Source of the DNA: JBJEFI01 sp051873875 | Lineage (GTDB): Bacteria > Bacillota > Bacilli > Bacillales > Bacillaceae_G | DNA length: 18,511 bases | Assembly: GCA_051873875.1 (NCBI GenBank) | Contig: JBJEFI010000022.1 | Span: forward strand, 1 to 18,511 | Reading direction: 5' to 3' | Shown: in pieces, positions 14,525 through 18,511 of the stretch | Layout: each line of letters begins with the position of its first letter | How positions within the stretch are numbered: the stretch's first letter is position 1 | The notes under the pieces: model-generated | What the model was told of the DNA's origin: nothing | The model's database searches: none | The model's input: the letters and a program-made list of their open reading frames with translations, nothing else | Program-made: the position numbers and the translations under genes

Positions 14525-14574
14525 TGAAATCGTTTACTTGTCTATAGAATATAGTTTGAAACCGATTTCGTAAA
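14525..14574 (-). promoter_or_regulatory. msmX promoter with two cre (CcpA) sites
   Basis: On the minus strand TTTACG (14574-14569), 17 nt and TATTCT (14551-14546) form a moderate promoter. Two sites match the cre consensus TGWAANCGNTNWCA at 13 of 14 positions: TGAAACCGATTTCG (14557-14570), inside the spacer and touching the -35, and TGAAATCGTTTACT (14525-14538), at the expected transcription start. Their centres are 32 bp apart, about three helical turns on one DNA face. Both positions predict repression by CcpA when preferred sugars are present. Confidence 0.7.
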
Positions 14575-14630
14575 TGGGTAAGTTATACAAAGATAAAGGT
14601 CAAAATTAGGTAGTGTGCACAAAAGTGGGG

Positions 14631-14688
14631 TATTTCTTGTTAAAAATGAACAAGAAATACGTCTTTTAATTAGAAAAGGAATCTAATT
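14631..14688. repeat. Two inverted repeats between msmX and the ROK gene (possible operators)
   Basis: TATTTCTTGTT (14631-14641) and AACAAGAAATA (14649-14659) are a perfect 11-bp inverted repeat with a 7-bp centre. AATTAGA (14668-14674) and TCTAATT (14682-14688) form a second, also with a 7-bp centre; the two centres are 33 bp apart. No T-run follows, so they are unlikely terminators. ROK repressors bind AT-rich palindromes of this size, so they may be operators of the adjacent repressor. The remaining part of this 392-bp intergenic stretch holds the cre sites and no credible gene. Confidence 0.5.
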
Positions 14689-14808
14689 TGCTTCTTTTTA
14701 ATGTTATTCTTACATGATATTGTTATGTATGTTCTAATATTTAAAAAATTCTATTTTTGTAGTGCTTTCTTTTTTACTTTTCTTAAAATGATAAGGCATA
14801 AAGATTGT

Positions 14809-14822
14809 TTTAAGCGTTTACA
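14809..14822 (+). promoter_or_regulatory. cre-like site upstream of the ROK gene
   Basis: TTTAAGCGTTTACA matches the cre consensus TGWAANCGNTNWCA at 13 of 14 positions and lies 64 nt before the ROK start codon. It suggests CcpA control of the repressor gene. No convincing ROK promoter was found, so the geometry is unknown. Confidence 0.5.
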
Positions 14823-14886
14823 TAGAGATAGAATGAAAATAGCAGTCGAAAAAGGTTGTAAGAAAGAGAAAAATGGAGGGATGAAG

Positions 14887-16101
14887 GTGGCAAAAGAGCA
14901 TGTAATTGGTAGTTTTCAATTAATAAAGACAATGAATAAACGATTAATCTTAAACATGATTCGAATGAATGAACCTATTTCAAGAGCAGAAATTGCAAAG
15001 CAAACAAAGTTAACACCTCCTACTGTCACAAACATTGTAAATGAATTAATTGAAGAAGAAATTGTACAAGAAGGCCAAGTTGGACCTTCAAGTGGTGGTA
15101 GAAAGCCAATTTTATTAAAAATAAATGAACATCATTTTTATGCAATTGGAATTGATGTTGGAATCAAAAGATGTCGATTTACAATTGCTAATTTAAAAGC
15201 AAATCTTATTCTTGAAAAAGAATGGGATACACCTATAAATCCAGGAATTGATGAGTTTATTGCATTTATCGTATCGAAGATTCGTACCATTCTTGTTAAA
15301 CAACAAATTGATATCGCTCATATTGTTGGGGTTGGAATAGGAATGCATGGGATGATTGAAGTAGAAGAGGGAGTTGTTATTTATTCACCAAACCTCAACT
15401 TCCGTAATGTACCACTAAAAGCGTTGTTAGAAAGACAACTTGAAATTCCTGTTTACATTGAAAATGATGCTAGGTTAATGGGGCTTGGTGAGTACTGGTA
15501 TGGAAATGGTGGAGATGCGAAAACACTTGTATGTATCAATATTGGTCGTGGAATTGGGGCTGGTGTTTTACAAAATGGCATGATTTTCCGTGGTTATGAT
15601 GGAATTGCAGGAGGAATTAGTCATATCGTTATTGAATTAAAAGGCCCACTTTGTTCATGCGGCAATCATGGCTGCCTAGAAAGTCTTATTAGTCATGAAG
15701 GGATTAAACAGTATGTAATAAAAGAAGTAGAAGAGGGGGCTACAACAAAGCTAACAGAGTATGTAGCGGATTTAAATGAAATTACCCCTGAACTTATTCA
15801 GCTAGCGGCGAAAAATGGAGATGAATTAGCCTTAAAAGTATACGATCGAATTGGAACGTATTTAGGGATGGCTGTTTATAATCTTATTCATATTATTAAC
15901 CCAGAAAGATTTGTTATCGGTGGAGGTATGTCAAAATCTGGAGATTTATTATTAAATCCAATCCGAAAATTCGTTAATAATCATGCGTTGACGAGTATTG
16001 CTCGTAAAACAGAAATTATCATTGCTAAAAACGGAGAAAGAGGAACGTTATTAGGAGCAGTTGCACTTGTATTAAATGTATTCTTTTTAGGAAAAAAATA
16101 A
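14887..16101 (+). CDS. ROK-family sugar-responsive transcriptional repressor (XylR/NagC type)
   Basis: The 404-residue protein has an N-terminal winged HTH (about 21-63, SRAEIAKQTKLTPPTVTNIVNELIEEEIV) and a C-terminal ROK sugar-kinase-like domain. That domain shows GIDVG (phosphate loop), IENDARL, IGRGIGAG and a full zinc motif with H246, C256, C258 and C263 (HIVIELKGPLCSCGNHGC). The usual GEIGH, whose Glu contacts the sugar, is GGISH here, so ligand recognition may differ from XylR or NagC. The start is probably GTG at 14887, 6 nt after GGAGGG; the ATG at 14881 touches that ribosome site, and the open frame back to 14701 has no ribosome site. It is divergent from msmX, with a cre-like site and inverted repeats between, which suggests that it controls sugar uptake. 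The inducer is unknown. Confidence 0.9.
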   Translation: MAKEHVIGSFQLIKTMNKRLILNMIRMNEPISRAEIAKQTKLTPPTVTNIVNELIEEEIVQEGQVGPSSGGRKPILLKINEHHFYAIGIDVGIKRCRFTIANLKANLILEKEWDTPINPGIDEFIAFIVSKIRTILVKQQIDIAHIVGVGIGMHGMIEVEEGVVIYSPNLNFRNVPLKALLERQLEIPVYIENDARLMGLGEYWYGNGGDAKTLVCINIGRGIGAGVLQNGMIFRGYDGIAGGISHIVIELKGPLCSCGNHGCLESLISHEGIKQYVIKEVEEGATTKLTEYVADLNEITPELIQLAAKNGDELALKVYDRIGTYLGMAVYNLIHIINPERFVIGGGMSKSGDLLLNPIRKFVNNHALTSIARKTEIIIAKNGERGTLLGAVALVLNVFFLGKK

Positions 16102-16109
16102 ATGAAAAA

Positions 16110-16142
16110 TTCCCACCATTACGGGATTGTAAATGGTGGGAA
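16110..16142 (-). terminator. Terminator of the PucR-like gene, shared with the ROK gene end
   Basis: TTCCCACCATT (16110-16120) and AATGGTGGGAA (16132-16142) form a perfect 11-bp stem with an 11-nt loop. In the minus-strand RNA five U follow, with more U after a short break, so it mainly ends the leftward operon. On the plus strand there is no U-run, so termination of the ROK mRNA is less sure. Confidence 0.82.
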
Positions 16143-16146
16143 GGCA

Positions 16147-17049
16147 TTATAAAAAGGTTAAGTAAACGAGAAGTGCTTCTTTAAATTGTTTAATATCAAT
16201 ACCTGTTCGCTGAATAAATCGGTCAATCCGATATTGAACGCTATTTCGATGAAGAAATAGTGTTTTTGCCGTGAGGGATAAATTTAAGTTACACTCGATA
16301 AATACTTTTATTGTTTGAAGCAATTCTTTTTCTTGTGCCAGTTCTCCTAATAAATTAAGGTGAAATTGCTCTTTTTCTTCAGGAGAAAGATGACTGACAA
16401 TCCATTGGGGAATGACGTGAGCAAGAGTATAAACGGATTGCTTATTTTTGTGCTTTAAACTATGGCTAAAGCATGTTTCTTCAAATAAGAATTGATTATT
16501 TAACTTATTCGTAACCGTATATATTTTCCCAACGAAAAAAGTTAAATCAATAAAGAAATCTGTTTGGATAGCGCTTACGATTTGTAGGCATTCTAAATGC
16601 TCTTTTGAATCTTGAGGATTATATAAAATAATAACGCCATTTGAATAATCTTTCCAAATAATAACAAATGGCGTGGCAATAAGACCTGTTAACGCTTCTT
16701 GGAATTCTTCTTTTTCAAAGAATGCTTTTGGTGTATGAAAATGTAAAAACTGAATCGATTCAATGTTCTGCAATGTTGTTTTGATAAATGTATTGTTTTC
16801 TTCGTCCGTTTGTTGTCCATACAAAAAGTTCCGCCATTTTTCATTTGTTTGAGATGGCGTTGTGAAATTGGGTTGAATCGGATTTAAAAAAACAGTAAGT
16901 AATTCATATTCGGTTTCTGACAATGCATTTTTTTTAATGCCAATTAAATCCTGTTTTTCAGATAGAAACCATTCGTATGCAGAATGCTTTTCAGGTGTTT
17001 CATTAATGATGATTTCTTGTTTGTATCGTTGCTTTAATTTCGTTAGCAT
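16147..17049 (-). CDS. PucR/CdaR-type transcriptional regulator
   Basis: The 300-residue protein ends in a PucR C-terminal HTH (about 243-300): LLQTIKVFIECNLNLSLTAKTLFLHRNSVQYRIDRFIQRTGIDI, with the characteristic hallmark LHRNSVQYRIDR. The N-terminal 240 residues show no recognised GAF or purine-catabolism domain; a central part resembles the diverged GGDEF-like region of CdaR proteins only in general character. Family members activate genes for purine or sugar-acid use, but the target here is unknown. AAGGAGAT lies 7 nt before the ATG at 17049. The gene starts only 28 nt after the upstream spore-coat ATP-grasp gene, in the same direction, so the two are probably cotranscribed. A strong terminator follows. 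Confidence 0.82.
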   Translation of the reverse strand: MLTKLKQRYKQEIIINETPEKHSAYEWFLSEKQDLIGIKKNALSETEYELLTVFLNPIQPNFTTPSQTNEKWRNFLYGQQTDEENNTFIKTTLQNIESIQFLHFHTPKAFFEKEEFQEALTGLIATPFVIIWKDYSNGVIILYNPQDSKEHLECLQIVSAIQTDFFIDLTFFVGKIYTVTNKLNNQFLFEETCFSHSLKHKNKQSVYTLAHVIPQWIVSHLSPEEKEQFHLNLLGELAQEKELLQTIKVFIECNLNLSLTAKTLFLHRNSVQYRIDRFIQRTGIDIKQFKEALLVYLTFL

Positions 17050-17077
17050 CCTAGTATCTCCTTGCGTAATAGTAAGC

Positions 17078-18448
17078 TTATTTTATCATAATTTCTGGAT
17101 TTTGAATGGTCCGTTCATATAGATAGACAGAAAAATCAAGAAGTAGATTTCTTGTACGTTCATCATATTCTTTCAACGTAGGATTTGCGAAAATACCCCG
17201 CCCTGGTTTGGAATTCGCTTCAAATAGCCAAATCCGTTTGTTTTTATCAACTCCAAAATCAAACCCAATCTCACCGATAATTCCTTCCATCTTTTCATCT
17301 AAATATTCGCTTAGCCTAACAGCTAAGTTGGTAATATGGCGTTTCATTGCAATTTGTTCTTCGTGAATAGGGAAAATTTCTTCTAATGTCGTAACCGTTC
17401 CTCCATTTTGTACATGGGTAGTAGTACTCTCTATACCACCAATTTTTGCAGCAATCGCACTTAATTGCCATTCCCCATATTTATCTCTATTTGTATGAAT
17501 ACGAAAATCAACATTTCTATTTTTATAATGAATAAGCTCTACACCTTGTTGAGCAATATATGTTTCTAAACGTTGGTGTTTAAAGAACGTATCAATTAGC
17601 TTATATAAGGTTTGAAACTTTGATAAATGATTCCCATTTTCTGTATGGTATCGACAATAATAAGCGTTATTTTCTTTATTATAGGAAATTTGATAAATAT
17701 TCGCTCCTGTACTTCCATGAACAGGTTTTAAATAAAGGTATGAGTATTTTGCTAGCATATATTCAAGTTGGTCAAATGTAGGAAAAAGATAGGTTTCTGG
17801 TAAGAAAAAAGAAAATTGTGGCTGTTGACGTAGCAATTGAAAGACATCCCATTTATTAAAAAAATGAGGATTAAACCATGGAATCATATAGTCAGATTGA
17901 AGTCTCGTTTTTACTCGCTGAATGATACGATGTTTCTCTGTTTTTCGATTTGGAATACGATCGTAAATGACATTTGGAAGTGGAAAGGTATATTCTTCCC
18001 AATGATTTTGCCTATAAACAAGGCCAGTTGTCGTTCCATCAATCCAGTTAATTTGATGAGAACCAAATACATAAAGAAACATTCCTTTTTCAGAAGCTAG
18101 TTCACTAAAACGTTGGAACATTTCTGTTCGCATGCCAAATGGCTCAACTAGTGAAGCAGAAAATCCAGTTGTAAATACGCCGATTGTTGGACCGATATGA
18201 ATGGTGTCCTCAACAAATGTAAGATGGCATTCAGCTTCATAAGGGAGATAAAGACGGCGAAATAAATCTTCTGAAATGGCAATTTCATTTTCTTTTAATG
18301 TTTGTTCATCAAAGTAAACTGAGCAGCGAAGTATTTTTGTCCCAAAGGAAACACGTTGTAAATCTGAATACATGTGAAAGGATTTAGGTAGGAAAACCGT
18401 CCTTGTTTCTCCTCTTGCTCTTTTTATCATATATAATTTTGTTTGCAT
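17078..18448 (-). CDS. YheC/YheD-family endospore coat-associated ATP-grasp protein
   Basis: The 456-residue protein has an N-terminal domain of about 190 residues, including GPTIGVFTTGF, and a C-terminal ATP-grasp domain (about 200-440). Visible ATP-grasp parts are YLYLKPVHGSTGANIYQI, with the nucleotide-binding Lys and Gly-rich loop, NVDFRIHTNRD, and EIGFDFGVDKNKRIWLFEANSKPGRGIF with the metal-binding Glu and Asn. B. subtilis YheC and YheD are sporulation proteins placed in the coat or around the forespore; the reaction is unknown, but ATP-grasp enzymes usually join a carboxylate to an amine or thiol through an acyl phosphate. AAGGAGGT lies 6 nt before the ATG at 18448. It is probably the first gene of an operon with the PucR-like gene. 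No clear sporulation promoter could be assigned in the 63 bp upstream that are visible. Confidence 0.9.
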   Translation of the reverse strand: MQTKLYMIKRARGETRTVFLPKSFHMYSDLQRVSFGTKILRCSVYFDEQTLKENEIAISEDLFRRLYLPYEAECHLTFVEDTIHIGPTIGVFTTGFSASLVEPFGMRTEMFQRFSELASEKGMFLYVFGSHQINWIDGTTTGLVYRQNHWEEYTFPLPNVIYDRIPNRKTEKHRIIQRVKTRLQSDYMIPWFNPHFFNKWDVFQLLRQQPQFSFFLPETYLFPTFDQLEYMLAKYSYLYLKPVHGSTGANIYQISYNKENNAYYCRYHTENGNHLSKFQTLYKLIDTFFKHQRLETYIAQQGVELIHYKNRNVDFRIHTNRDKYGEWQLSAIAAKIGGIESTTTHVQNGGTVTTLEEIFPIHEEQIAMKRHITNLAVRLSEYLDEKMEGIIGEIGFDFGVDKNKRIWLFEANSKPGRGIFANPTLKEYDERTRNLLLDFSVYLYERTIQNPEIMIK

Positions 18449-18511
18449 GAAAGAACCTCCTTATATATAAAGTGACTCTTGTTCTAAATTAAAATAAAGT
18501 TCTTTGGAATG

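Noticed and set aside
14701..14886. 62-codon N-terminal extension of the ROK gene from ATG 14701
   Set aside because: There is no ribosome site before 14701, the residues are unlike ROK proteins, and the cre-like site lies within it; GGAGGG supports GTG 14887.

Overview
The window is low-GC DNA from an endospore-forming Firmicute. It carries an alpha/beta-type SASP gene, a YheC/YheD-type spore-coat ATP-grasp gene, a MsmX-type sugar ATPase, GapN, PerR boxes and CcpA (cre) sites, all in Bacillaceae style. An element of about 155 bp at 5119-5275, with a 12-bp hairpin and flanking ATAAA repeats, resembles the bcr1 repeat of the Bacillus cereus group as I remember it. I therefore favour that group or a close relative, without naming a species. 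No tRNA, rRNA, CRISPR array, transposase or phage gene is visible. One 100-N assembly gap (7320-7419) interrupts two genes.

Left part (1-5400) is a peroxide and thiol defence block. ahpC is followed on the minus strand by a flavoprotein disulfide reductase whose domains are in the reverse order of classical AhpF; their spacer contains several strong RNA hairpins. Divergent from ahpC is a coenzyme A disulfide reductase-rhodanese fusion, then a Dps/MrgA ferritin. ahpC and dps both have an exact PerR box (TTATAATAATTATAA) overlapping a well-formed sigma-A promoter. CoADR has its own promoter with no such box.

Middle part (5400-11100): two small membrane-associated genes (DUF1232; YdjM-like, possibly with an ATT start) converge on a DUF47-PiT phosphate transport operon split by the gap. 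Upstream of that operon are four 6-mers ending in ACA at 11-12 bp spacing, like a PhoP box. An APC-family amino-acid permease and gapN follow on the minus strand.

Right part (11100-18511): a CNNM/CorC-like Mg2+ transport protein, a SASP gene with a sigma-G-like promoter, and a small Cys-rich protein read rightward. They converge on msmX at a strong bidirectional terminator. msmX is divergent from a ROK-family repressor; their shared 392-bp region holds three cre-like sites and two inverted repeats, so sugar uptake and the regulator are probably under CcpA and perhaps ROK control. A PucR/CdaR-type regulator and a spore-coat ATP-grasp gene form a minus-strand operon at the right edge.

Most genes are ordinary chromosomal genes. 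The least ordinary points are the domain-permuted AhpF-like protein with its structured intercistronic RNA, the repeat element inserted between dps and its terminator, and the operator-like architecture between msmX and the ROK gene.
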